Shown: piece after piece, positions 10,207 through 21,449 of the stretch
Numbering within the stretch: position 1 is the stretch's first letter
Layout: each line of letters starts with the position of its first letter
Program-made: the position numbers and the translations under genes
NCBI GenBank assembly: GCA_008692225.1
Contig: VICG01000008.1
Location: 372,001 to 436,000, forward strand
Direction: 5' to 3'
From: Monilinia fructicola
Taxonomy: Eukaryota; Ascomycota; Leotiomycetes; Helotiales; Sclerotiniaceae
DNA: 64,000 nt
The notes under the pieces: model-generated
Database searches by the model: none
The model's input: the letters and a program-made list of their open reading frames with translations, nothing else
What the model was told of the DNA's origin: nothing

Positions 10207-13052
10207 ATGTCTTCGGCCAACGGTGAACAGCAACCCGTGAAGCTGTCACTACCACTGGTAAATTACTTTCGTCCATCTAAATTCTCATCAATGATCTGCT
10301 AATACACTGCAGAAATATCAACAAGAGATATTTCAAGAGCTTCGACAGAAGGATGAACTTGTCGTCCTTGCTCGCGGTCTTGGTCTCTTAAGACTCGTAA
10401 CGAACCTCCTCCATTCATATGATGCAGCTGGAAATAACCTGATAATATTGGTCGGTGCAGATGATCGAGAGAATGGATGGATTGGAGAGGCATTGGCAGA
10501 GCATGCTGCCATCAGTATGGCTCCTAAAGCACGGGGCCTCTCTGTTGTCAATACAGATGTCATGAGCGTCGGTGCAAGGGAGAAGATGTATGCACAAGGA
10601 GGAATCTTTAGTATTACATCTAGGATTCTTGTCGTCGATCTCTTGACCAGTTTGTTGGACCCAGAGACCATTACAGGTGTGGTAGTCCTACATGCAGATA
10701 AGGTTGTGGCTACATCGTTGGAAGCCTTCATACTTCGGATTTATCGACAGAAAAATAAGGTTGGGTTTCTCAAGGCTTTTTCAGACAAACCAGAACCATT
10801 TGCAACTGGGTTCTCACCACTTTCGACTATGATGCGAAATCTATTTCTACGAAACGTCTCAATATGGCCAAGATTCCATATAAATGTCGCGCAAGCTTTG
10901 GAAGGCAAGAAAAAGGCCGAGGTCATCGAACTTGAAGTATCAATGTCGGACTCAATGCGAGAGATTCAAAATGCCATAATGGAATGCGTAGAAGTCAGTA
11001 TTGGAGAATTGAAGAAATCAAACTCTGGTTTAGATATGGAAGATTGGAACGTCGATAGTGCTTTGCACAAGCAGTTTGACATTGTAATTCGAAGACAACT
11101 TGATCCAGTGTGGCACCGAGTCAGTTGGAAAACGAGAAAGATTGCCAATGATCTAACTGTCCTAAGAGGCATGCTACATTCTCTTCTAACATGTGATGCG
11201 GTCTCATTCAATCGCCAATTAGATTATATTCTCGCTGCACACAAGCCTCCCGCAGGATCTACAAGACAAAATCAATCTCCTTGGCTATTTCTTGATGCGG
11301 CACATACTATCTTTGACACGGCGAAGAGACGGGTATACACGGGCAAGACTGGACGCACGGAAGATATTGATTCTCTTAAACCAGTGCTAGAGGAACAACC
11401 AAAATGGGGCAGTATTAGCTGAAGTTCTAGATGAGATTGATCGAGATCTTTATTTTAATCCCGTCCCGTTGGATGATTCAAATGGTACAGTCTTGATCAT
11501 GTGTACAGACTCCGCTCAATGTTGGCAACTGCGAGAATACCTTCAAAACATGAATGCTCGTCCTGAAAGTGAAGGAAATGACCAGGACGAAGAACAGGAG
11601 CCATCGGCGGAGATAATGATGAGGCGAAAATTGCGTAACTATTTAGAGTGGAAGAAGAAGTTCGCCAAAACCAGCGCAACTCTCTATGAGGAGAATGAAA
11701 ATGCTCTCAACGGGAACAGCAACACAAATAGTGTTGCGAGCAGCTCCCGAGGTAAAGCTCCAGCAAATAAAAGGAGGAGGGTCAGAGGTGGGGCTTCGAG
11801 CTCAGGGTCGACACGTGCCACAAATGGCAGTCTTCAAGCGGCAGAGGATAAGCCACTCGAGGTTGCAGAACTGATGTCAGAGATAAGACCTACGGAATTA
11901 GAGGTATTGCAAAAAGAAGAAGTTGTCACAGATCCTCTGGATGACATGGAGGATTATTATCAGTTATATGAAATGAAGGATCTGGTTGTGGTTCATGCGT
12001 ATGATGGGGATATGGATGAGCATCTTCTCGAAGAGGTGAAACCACGTTATATTATCATGTATGAACCTGACACATCTTTTGTTCGTCGAGTAGAAGTTTA
12101 TCGCTCCTCTCACAATGATCGAAACGTACGAGTATACTTCCTCTATTATGGTGGGTCGGTGGAGGAACAACGCTACCTTTCGTCTACCCGACGAGAAAAA
12201 GATGCCTTCACCAAGCTTATAAAAGAAAAGGCTAATATGTCTCTTGTGCATACACTTGATGCTCATGGCATCGAAGACCCACAAGAAGCCTTTCTTCGTA
12301 CAATAAATACCCGTATTGCGGGTGGAGGACGTCTGGCAGCTACTGCCCAACCACCACGGGTGGTAGTGGATGTTCGCGAATTTCGGTCCTCACTCCCATC
12401 TCTTCTTCATGGTCGTAACATGATCGTGATACCATGTATGCTTACCGTCGGAGATTATGTTCTCTCTCCTAGCATCTGCGTGGAGCGCAAATCAATCAAA
12501 GATCTAATCTCGTCATTTAAAGATGGCCGTCTATACAACCAAGCCGAGACTATGCTCGAACATTACAAGTCACCCATGCTACTCATCGAATTTGACCAAG
12601 GCAAATCTTTCACTCTCGAACCCTTTGCAGATCTTTCAGGCTCTTTATCATCCGTATCGGCTGCAAATGCTTCGTCTGATCTTCAATCCAAACTCGTACT
12701 TCTCACGCTCGCATTTCCCAAACTCCGCATAATCTGGAGCTCCAGCCCATATCAAACAGCCGAAATATTCGAGAGTCTCAAAACCCAAGAACCTGAACCG
12801 GATCCAATACAAGCCGTGAAAATTGGACTGGAAGGAGGTGCAAGTGCGGAGGACCAAGCCTTCAACCGGGAGCCCCAAGATATGTTAAGGGTGGTTCCCG
12901 GGGTAACAGGCAAGAATTTGAGTAATTTGGTGGTTGAATTTGAAAGTATCAAAGAGGTTGCTAATGCGAGTCTGGAGGAATTGGCCCCGATCGTTGGACA
13001 GGAGGCTGGAAGGCAAGTTCATCAGTTCTTCAACAAAAGCGTACTTGAATGA
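10207..13052 (+). CDS. rad1: XPF/Rad1-family structure-specific DNA repair endonuclease (one frame break)
   Basis: This is the catalytic subunit of the XPF-ERCC1 type nuclease, which cuts the 5' side of bubbles and flaps in nucleotide excision repair and recombination. Exons are 10207-10257 and 10313-13052, about 929 aa. The N-terminal two thirds is the degenerate helicase-like part (RGLGLLRLVTNLLHSYD, SRILVVDLLT). The ERCC4 nuclease follows at about residues 700-830, with VVVDVREFRSSLPSLLH, GDYVLSPSICVERKSIKDL and the catalytic ERK triad. A double helix-hairpin-helix region ends the protein (DMLRVVPGVTGKNLSNLV). The frame breaks at a run of four Gs (11406-11409). With three Gs the reading continues into the conserved sequence ahead of DDSNGTVLIMC, so an assembly error is likely. 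Homologues are S. pombe rad16 and Neurospora mus-38. Confidence 0.95.
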
Positions 13053-15393
13053 TGTGGCTAGGTTTGAAGTAACGTGGGGAGAAGTTAGGCCGTCTAGATG
13101 CTGCCGTCATTCGTTGGAATCTAAATATGACGAATGAGACATGCACCATGAGGATTTTCCAACCCGTTCAATGATATGATACCCCGATGCTTCAGAAACC
13201 AAACTCTGTTCACTGGTTAGCTCATGTTTCGAAGCACAGGCCAAATTCGAGGCTATCTTTATCAAGAATCAAGATCCATGTTCTGTTCTCCGCTTCTCCT
13301 ACCTTTTTTCCCCATCCAAAAATGCGCAGAGGGATAGATTAGTGCGGAGCTACTGTCACAGTCACGGGCATGTAGTGTCACTATATGTTCCGAAGCGTGG
13401 TTTTTGACATAAAGGAAGTCAAGAATGTCTCAGGATTCTGGATATTGCGGTGTAACCATACATCTAAAGATGATTATGTATATGCAAATGTGTATGGATA
13501 TGTATATATTATTAGTATAAGAAATAGTTTTTTACTCCACAGATTTGAATGCTACGATGTCAGGGAAAGAAGTCTTCCACCGTATTTCATATCGAACTGT
13601 ATTATTTTGTATGCATCAAGATTAGACTAATTTACTTGTACTGATTTGACCCGACAGAATCTCAGAAACGAGATCACCATACGGGACAGTCAGCAACATG
13701 TCATAATCATCTGGTCAAACACGAGTAAAATGACCTTCATCATCATCTGTCGTACTGTACTGTGTAACATCGGAGGAAATCACACCTCCCAGCATACCCT
13801 GAAACATCATCGATGTCTTCTCTCCGCATCCCAATTTATGATTTCACGATAACCAACATGGTGGATCCCTCGGATGAAATTTCCAATCTTTGATCTTCTC
13901 CATTTTCTTGATTCCTTTCTCGTTGGATGAGATGGGGAAACGCGAAATGAGATCTGACCTCTGACCGTGCCTTGCTGCACTCGGCAAGAAGGAGTCCAGC
14001 ATGGCCTTGTTGGCATTTGATGGGTTTCATCTGGGGGCAATATTTTTATTTTATTTTATTTTATTTTATTTTATTTTATTTTGTGTTATGTTATGTTATT
14101 TTATTCTTCCAGACCATCTGCAGATACACGTAGAGAGGTAAGTGAGTAGGTAGGTAAGTACTAGGTAGGTACAGTAGGTACGTCGATGTAACCTCAACTG
14201 ACAAGCGACAATGCTTATGGAGTTACGTCATCACACGGAGTAGGTCAATGAACAAATGACCAAGGACATCCCGATAGTATCCCCTCCCCCATCCTTTCCT
14301 TCCGTATTGAGAAAAAGAATTTCAATGCATCTACCTAGTCGTACCTCCGGGCTACCATAAGAGTCAAGACCCCATATGCAAGAGGATAAAAAGAAAAAAG
14401 AAAAAAGAAAAAAGGAAAAAGGAAAAAGAAAAAGCAGAAAACAAAGACCGATCGACAATCCCCCTCCAATAAAATATACAAGTAGATCTCCAAGCGTTCA
14501 TGTGGCTACTAGCTAGTGTCATCAGAACGACAAAGCCACATGTGGCTTGACGTCAATTAGTTCAAGGTCTTTCAATCACACTCGCCACAATTACCATTCT
14601 AGGGACTTGAAAACGGGAACTAATTCCCGTCATCAACGCCATCAACGCCATCCATGGGAGATTTGATATAGCGTATACCTAAAACGGCATTTGACAAGAC
14701 GCCATGCCTTGTTTTTGATTTAAGTCTAAAAAGAAGTGAGACGTTTGGTTTGGTATGTGATGCTATTTGAACCAATGAGCAGAGAAGATGAGAAGATGAG
14801 AAGATGAGAGTGAGATATTTGCATTTTAACAGGGAGATGGAAGTAAGGGAAAGGGAAGGGGAAGGGGAAGAGGAAGGGGAAGGGGAAAAGAAAGAGGAAA
14901 AGGAAAAGAGGAGAGTGAATAAAGAGAAATGTGACACGGAGAGAATTAAAAATCCATGGGGATGTGAGGTTGTTGTGACGTCACACGTATATAAACATTC
15001 AATTCATTTTTTAAATTCCCGGTTCAGAGCAAGCAGGGCAGAAGAGATGATGAGATGATGAGATGATGAGTTTGATAGGACTTATTTCAGTGGAATATCT
15101 GGAGTATGACGCGTGATGAAATCAATGCTTTGATTGGACTGGGAAAGGATGGAACGGGCAGGTTTTTTGGTTTGGATCGTGGATGAATGAATATATAGGG
15201 TGATGTGTTTCTCGTTGATTTCTGATTTCTTCTCTTCTATATCAAAACACAGCATATAACACAATCATACATACAATCAATCAATCAATCAATCCATCAA
15301 TCCATACAATAATCTTGAGATTTCCTTGAGATTTCAATCAACAATACATTACCAATATTATAAAAAGCTACTACTTAGTACAAACACTTCAAA
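13053..15393. other. Intergenic region, 2.3 kb
   Basis: No gene is supported. Short ORFs at 13385-14458 have no family features. The stretch holds a (TTTTA)n run, TAGGTAGG tracts near 14145-14175, and a purine-rich run near 14820-14925 that generates spurious Glu/Arg ORFs. The last few hundred bases should include the promoter of the microprotein gene that starts at 15394. Confidence 0.5.
14044..14106. repeat. (TTTTA)n microsatellite
   Basis: About nine copies of a 5-base unit are followed by variant TTATG/TTATT units. Confidence 0.85.
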
Positions 15394-15822
15394 ATGGGAG
15401 CCGTTGTCTCTTGTGTATGTCTACCTTCCTACTCCCCTCCTTCTCCATCTTTCTACACTTCTGTTTGTGTTGATTGAGATCAACCTATGTTACACATGTC
15501 AAACTAGAATAAAAGCTAACTCTCTCGATAGATCACAGGCATGTTCCGCGCCATTGGTGCTGGTCTCATGTAAGTTATCATCACATCACCATCAACAATT
15601 CAACAATCCAACTTCTACCCAACTCACATCACCTTCACATACAATATATCGAAACCACTCAATCCTAACATAGAAATCAGGGCCGTCGTAAATGGAATCG
15701 GAGCAATCCTCACCGGAATCATCAACGCCATCGTCGCATTCTTCGATGTCCTCATCTCCTGCTTGACATGCGGTAGCTGTGGCGGTAGGCGACGAGGAAG
15801 ACGACACACGAGTGCTGTTTAG
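15394..15822 (+). CDS. Conserved-type fungal membrane microprotein, 66 aa, three exons
   Basis: Exons 15394-15414, 15532-15569 and 15681-15822 join into a 66-aa product. The splice sites are GTATGT...TAG and GTAAGT...CAG. The protein begins MGAVVSC, continues with a hydrophobic stretch rich in Gly, Ala and Ile (IGAGLMAVVNGIGAILTGII) and a second one ending FFDVLISCLTCGSCGG, and closes with a basic tail RRRGRRHTSAV. The N-terminal MG plus nearby Cys suits myristoylation/palmitoylation, and the Cys-rich end may also be acylated. I recognise the overall pattern from many ascomycete genomes as an uncharacterised small protein. No function is known to me. The three-exon structure explains why no single ORF shows it. 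Confidence 0.85.
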
Positions 15823-17520
15823 AGTGGCCCCTTGCCTTTGCGCGAGGGGTGACCACTCTTCTCTTTCATTCTGTTCTGTTTCATCCTCGATACCATACCA
15901 TACGATACCCTTTTAGAGAGATAGAAGAAAGTTTGAGAGGAGAATGCACGTGTAAATTTGCTCTACGATCGCTGGAGAGTGCTGGATGGATGAATGGGTG
16001 GATGATAGAGAGAGAGGAGAGCATTTTGTTTTTTTCCCGATTCGATTCGATACCCCCGGTTTCTTTTCTCTTAATATTAGCGAGGGAGGGAAGATCATGG
16101 ATGGTTAATCGCTTGCTTGTAGGCTTGCATATTTCCAAGATGAGCTGATAGGAGCAGAGGCTTAATGATCATGAAATACTACCATACTATAAACTATGAC
16201 TCAAGTTTTTATCTTCAAGGTCTTGTTGATGTCTGAATGCGGGCATGAAAATGTCAATTTAGGGGGAGTCCTGGAGGGAAAAGTATCTAATTGTTCCTAA
16301 TTACCTTCCTCGAATATCGAACCTTCCTCAACCTTGAAGTTTACACGAATACACAAATCAGAGCCTTCCATATCATCGAAAATCTGCCAAATAACCAGAA
16401 ACTTCGAGCCAGCCCTCTCATCGTCTAGAAATTCTCGAGATACCCAATGAATCCACATCATTCCTCCCAAATCCCCCCCTACCCTCCCCCCAATTACACA
16501 TCACTTCCAGAACCCTCTTCTCTCACAAAACAATCAAAAGAACATCTCGTCCCACCCCATCCATCCCATCACATCAAACTCCCATTTCCCCCCTCAATCA
16601 ACCATTTACTCAAATCAAACCCTTCATCTTTCACTGAGTGAAATCCTCATGTAACCAGTCATCCAATCCCTAATATTCAGAGTCTACTTGTAATACCACA
16701 TCTGATAGTATAAGCCTTTCTTGTCCTAACCAAAGAAGGAAGTATCAATTTTGAAGAAATCCCATGACATGAAACTATTTTCACATAATCCTAATACGCA
16801 CTATTTTGTGATCAATTCATATGTGTATATATAATACAGGATTGAAGACCCCAATCACCCTTTCAGAGTATTTTTCGTTGAGGTGTAGATGGCCAATTAG
16901 TTTGTTGAAGAAAAAATATCTGCGTAGATACATACAGATGTATAAAAATATGGACGGTTGAGAGCCGGAGCTAATTAGAGCGAGAAGTATGGAATACAGG
17001 TGTGCAAGCGAGCTCTATTTAGATCACTAGAAGATAATTACCCACAGAGAGAAGGGCTAGGTCAGAGAGTTAATAATAGAGTGAGGCAAATCCATGTACG
17101 GAGAATATAATAGGAAATATCAATGCAAGTCTAGACTTTTGAGCATGCATTCGTAAGGAAGGATACAGCTGCAAACTTCATTGTTTTGGCCAAGTGTACA
17201 GACTACATAGGATACGTTGAATGGATTATTTTCGTGTTATGCGATTGATCAAATGGATGAATATATGGATGAATAAACGTGATATTAAACTAATTTCGTA
17301 GAGCTTTTCTCTTTCTTTCCATCATAGCAAGACTTAAAATTCACCTAATGATATTGTATCTTCCCTCTGGCCCTTGACCCCTTAACTTCCTAAATTTCAC
17401 ACTTCCCTTCCCTCCAGCCCCAGCCATTAAGTCACGTCCAAAAACAATCTCTATTCAAAGTCCCTCCGTACTCCCCAGTCCCAGATGCAAAACCCTTCAT
17501 TCATCCCCTTAACCCTACAC
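15823..17520. other. Intergenic region, 1.7 kb
   Basis: No gene is visible. The part at 16440-16640 is a C-rich stretch whose ORF (proline/serine/histidine) looks like composition bias. The rest is unremarkable. Confidence 0.5.
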
Positions 17521-19968
17521 TTAAAGAAAAACCCCAACCTCATCAGCTTCCCCAACCTTCTTTCCAATCCCTACACTCTCCTCACTAGCCCTCGGAGCCG
17601 CCACCTGCATCTCCCTCATCAAGAAGTCTATATCCCTATCCTTACCCCCATCCTCCATCCCCACAGTCGCCGCTCTTTTTCTCAAGCCTCTCTTACCCTT
17701 TGCACCACTCTCACCACCACTCTCACCACCATTCAACCCCCCCGCAGCCGCAACCGCACCCATCCCAATAACACTCGACCTCGCACCCACACCCCTACCA
17801 TCACTCCCCTCGCGACCAAACCCCAACCTACCAAAGCCGCCCAAATGATCAAAGCTCTTCGCAATGACCCCTAGCGTCCTCAAGAGAACATCTGTATCCC
17901 TCTCAACAATCTTCATTCTCAAATCTAGTTCTCTTTCCCTCGAACTTCCCATTCCCATTCCCACTCCCATCCTCATTTCGCTTTTCATTTCCCTCTCAGC
18001 ATCCAAATCCAAATCTAAACCCAAGTCATCTCCATCTCCTTCACACTCTCCCTGTTCCAAATCCAAATCCCTACAAACAAACGGTTCACTATTGGGGCGC
18101 GCACGATGAGACTTCTCAGATTGCCATTGCCGTTGCGCAGTAGAGCTAGAGGTATGACCCAAGTTCCATTGCGTAGAATGATGACTATAAACCGAATTCC
18201 CCTTATCAAACCGATGAGACAATTTCGCAGGTATGAAATTCGGGCGCGGAAGACGTGACGGTGAGGGAATTGATGGAGCCGGGGAGAGAGGACGCGGAAG
18301 ACTGAGACCGGGTTGATGAGCATGAGCGATGAACGGTGGAAGATCGGCTACCAGCATTATATTAGATATTGACAGAACGGCTGATTTTTGCGAGAGGGGC
18401 TTTGTTGAATGGGGTTGAGGTTCGAGGGATTTGATATCTGGGCTTGAAAGGGTGGTAGGCGTGGCATCGGCTGTAGATGAATTATCCGAGCTGGATCGAG
18501 TGGATATGTTGTTTGTGTTTGTTTTGTCCAAGTTGGAATTTTTGGAGCGAAGCGAAGCTAAGTCCTTCTCCTTTTTTGCCCTCACTTTTTCGCGTCGATT
18601 CATCTGAGTTGCTTGGTCTGATCGCTTTTTGCCATTACCAGCCTGGGGGCTCTGAGGTAAGGAACTCGTTAAAGAATCAGGAGACTGTATTGCAAAAGAA
18701 CGTTCCGGCTCCACTGGACTAGCCGGAGGAAACCGTACAGTAATCTCACTCTGAGGGGAAGCAAGCGATGGCCTTGGAGTAGTACCCCGAAAACTCTGCA
18801 AGTCGATCGTCTCAGCAGTCCCAAACACAGCTGGAGGCGTTGATGAACTCGTCTTGAAGCTATCAGGTGTAGACTTAAGAGATTGTCTAATGCCTGTCCC
18901 AGTAGTTGCTACACTATGAATAGTTGATATCGATTTGATAACTCTGTGAGTTTGATAGGCGGGCTTGATATCGGGAGAGGGCGTTCTGTTTATGACTCTT
19001 AGGGGTCCATCTGATCCGTGCCTCCATAATATTGGACGGCTAATGGAACCAAGGGAGTTTGTTCGAGCATTGTCGGTCAAGGTTACTTTGGATGGTGGGC
19101 CAGAAGATGGAATCACTTTCGTGGGACTGGACATGGGTCGTCTGTCGGGTACATCACGATAAATACACCCGGTAGGAGTGTACACCTGACTAGTGCGATG
19201 GATGTATCCATTTTGCAGCGTTACTTCCTCAGATCCTGGTTTGGTTATTACTTTGGTAAAAGTACCTGGTCCCCATGTTTTTCTCTTGGAGTTTGATGCT
19301 TCCCTTTCCAATCCAGAAAGATCCCGTGGAGATGTAATGGGATTTCCAGCATTGTGAGTCGGTTTGTGAACAACAACAGGTGCCATATCCAATGTCGAGG
19401 TATGTTCTTGTTGCGTACTAGACTTACCAGATGTCGGAGGTGGCGGTAGTTTGCCGAGATAATCATGCTCTAACGGTATTGAGATGGCTATATATTTCAC
19501 TCCCTGGAGAGTTTTGGCTGAGATTGCAGTATCAGGAAGTCGCAAAAACTGGTTAGACTTCAGATCTTTCTTCTGCTTTCTTCGAAGGAGGCCGAACTTC
19601 TTCTTTGGACTGGATGGCGGAGGAAGCGACTAAATTATGTGCTGGGGGATCATATGACATGAGAAAATCGGATAGATGCTTCATGGTTTCTCTTTCGCGT
19701 CGTGATGATGTATTATCCAACGAACCATAACTTTGACTTGTCGATTGCTGAGGTCTCATTTTCACATTCGGCTTGGTACCCGAGCTATTAAACCTTTTCA
19801 AAACTCTGGCACAGTATCAACGGTGCCATGATTATGAGATCGGCTCGTCCGACGGCGCGACAGTAGTATAGGATTTATAGACGATGATGCTCCCATCGAC
19901 TGAGGTCTTGGGGACCTGATTTCAACCAAACGAGGTGGTGGAGTTCTACTGCCACCTTTTGATGCCAT
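17521..19968 (-). CDS. Large disordered fungal protein, about 815 aa, unknown function (two frame breaks)
   Basis: Three minus-strand reading frames join into one product. The first starts at 19968 (MASKGGSRTPPPRLVEIRSP), the second covers about 19801-19580 (GSLDNTSSRRERETMKHLSDFLMSYDPP), and the third runs from about 19575 to 17521. A base seems missing near 19798-19815 and one extra near 19565-19590, so the net frame is restored. The product is Ser/Pro/Thr-rich and largely disordered. An N-terminal folded-looking segment (KKDLKSNQFLRLPDTA, AKTLQGVKYIAISIP) and a C-terminal helical segment (ERDTDVLLRTLGVIAKSFDHLG) are the parts most likely to be conserved. A basic, possibly coiled-coil stretch (MNRREKVRAKKEKDLASLR) lies in the middle. 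No family is recognised. The exact 5' end is uncertain. Confidence 0.7.
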
Positions 19969-21449
19969 TTCGATGATTTTCTATAGTAAGCGACAGGTTA
20001 GATAACGTCTATAGTCCATCAAAACCTAACTCGAAGAGGACCTACCAAGAGCTCGTCACACTGGCATAGCTTTTGTCAAGCTCTAAATGAATTGAGCTAG
20101 TTCAAGTAACATCAGCTAATGATATAGCCTTCATCAATGAGCATAATAGGTTCTTAAAGTTGTGAAATGAGCACCAAATCTCAGTTGGAGGTTCAAGAAA
20201 AGAGCCCGATGTTATTATATCTGTGCTCATCAGATATCATATCCACCCCAACAACGGGATGCAAGGAGAAAGCATTTTCCTGCACCCCGTGGTTGCGCAG
20301 ACGTTGGCCGAATAACAAATTAAACACCAAGAGTAAATTATATCGCCTTGGGGCATTTCAGAGGTAGAAGGGGTTGAATGGCTTTACATTGCATGCCGTG
20401 GACATTGAATTGCGTGGGTTCAAGAGGAGACCTTCAACCTGTCACTTCTTTCGTGATCAGTCATCAGTAGATCATCCCAGCGAGCTTCTAGCTTCAACAA
20501 AGACGGAATGATGGTGATTATAATGATGATGATGATGAGCACTTGAATTCATATCAACGGGGAGTTGTATGACATATGTAATCCCGTACCATCATATCAT
20601 AATGTATGACTGCACCATACATAATTTTTCAGATGGCGATTCGAATACGCACCATCTGTTGAGTAATCACAGAGACGCGTTTACTTCCTTTCCTTTGTGG
20701 ACTTAGCATCCTCGATACACATCAACCCATCACTCAACAGCTTTCGAAGCTTTCCCATGCCTCTCATTTCAGGGGTTTCCAGAACAGATGTCCACCAAAC
20801 TTTTTAGTGCAACTGGAAGAGCAAAAATATCCGACCAGGCAAAGTTTGATCTACAACGCAACAGCGCCAGCTAGAGAGTGACCCAAGTAACCTTTTGCGC
20901 GTCCGTGCTAAATTGGTGGCGGAGACGATTGACAAAAGTAAACATGCAACTGCATTTATGATGACCGAATTCAGAATCCTCAACTAACACCACGACGCAT
21001 AGTATTACCCATTATGGACGTGTATGAATGAAGGCTAAATGGGGGTCTGTGAAACCTGGGAATCTATAAGATATACGGAAACCAGCCGATGGGGTGCAGG
21101 GGATGTGCCGGTAGTGAGTGGCCGTTCAATTGTGAATGCTCGTGAAATGTGTTACGTCTGGAGTGAACCATTGAAGTTCTTATCATGATTGAATTGATGT
21201 GGTGGCTTTGAACCAATCCAAGTCCTGGCCAGGTTGAATCTTTGAAATACGTATTAAAGGTGTCACAATCACCAAAATGCAACTATTTTCTACCCACTAA
21301 GATCTATCGGATCTACTTATAAGATAACCACCAGGGTACACTTGTCTCACACGTGCGCCATTCGCCATGCTATTATATTTTGTTGCGCCAAATCATGCAG
21401 TGTCCCAGCCCTGTAGGAATTGTATCAATAAAAGAAACCCATGCATCCA
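19969..21449. other. Intergenic region, 1.5 kb
   Basis: This holds the promoter of the disordered-protein gene and the 3' flank of sen1. No gene or notable repeat is supported. Confidence 0.5.

Noticed and set aside
11964..12350. Minus-strand 128-aa ORF inside rad1
   Set aside because: It is a shadow of the conserved rad1 coding strand.
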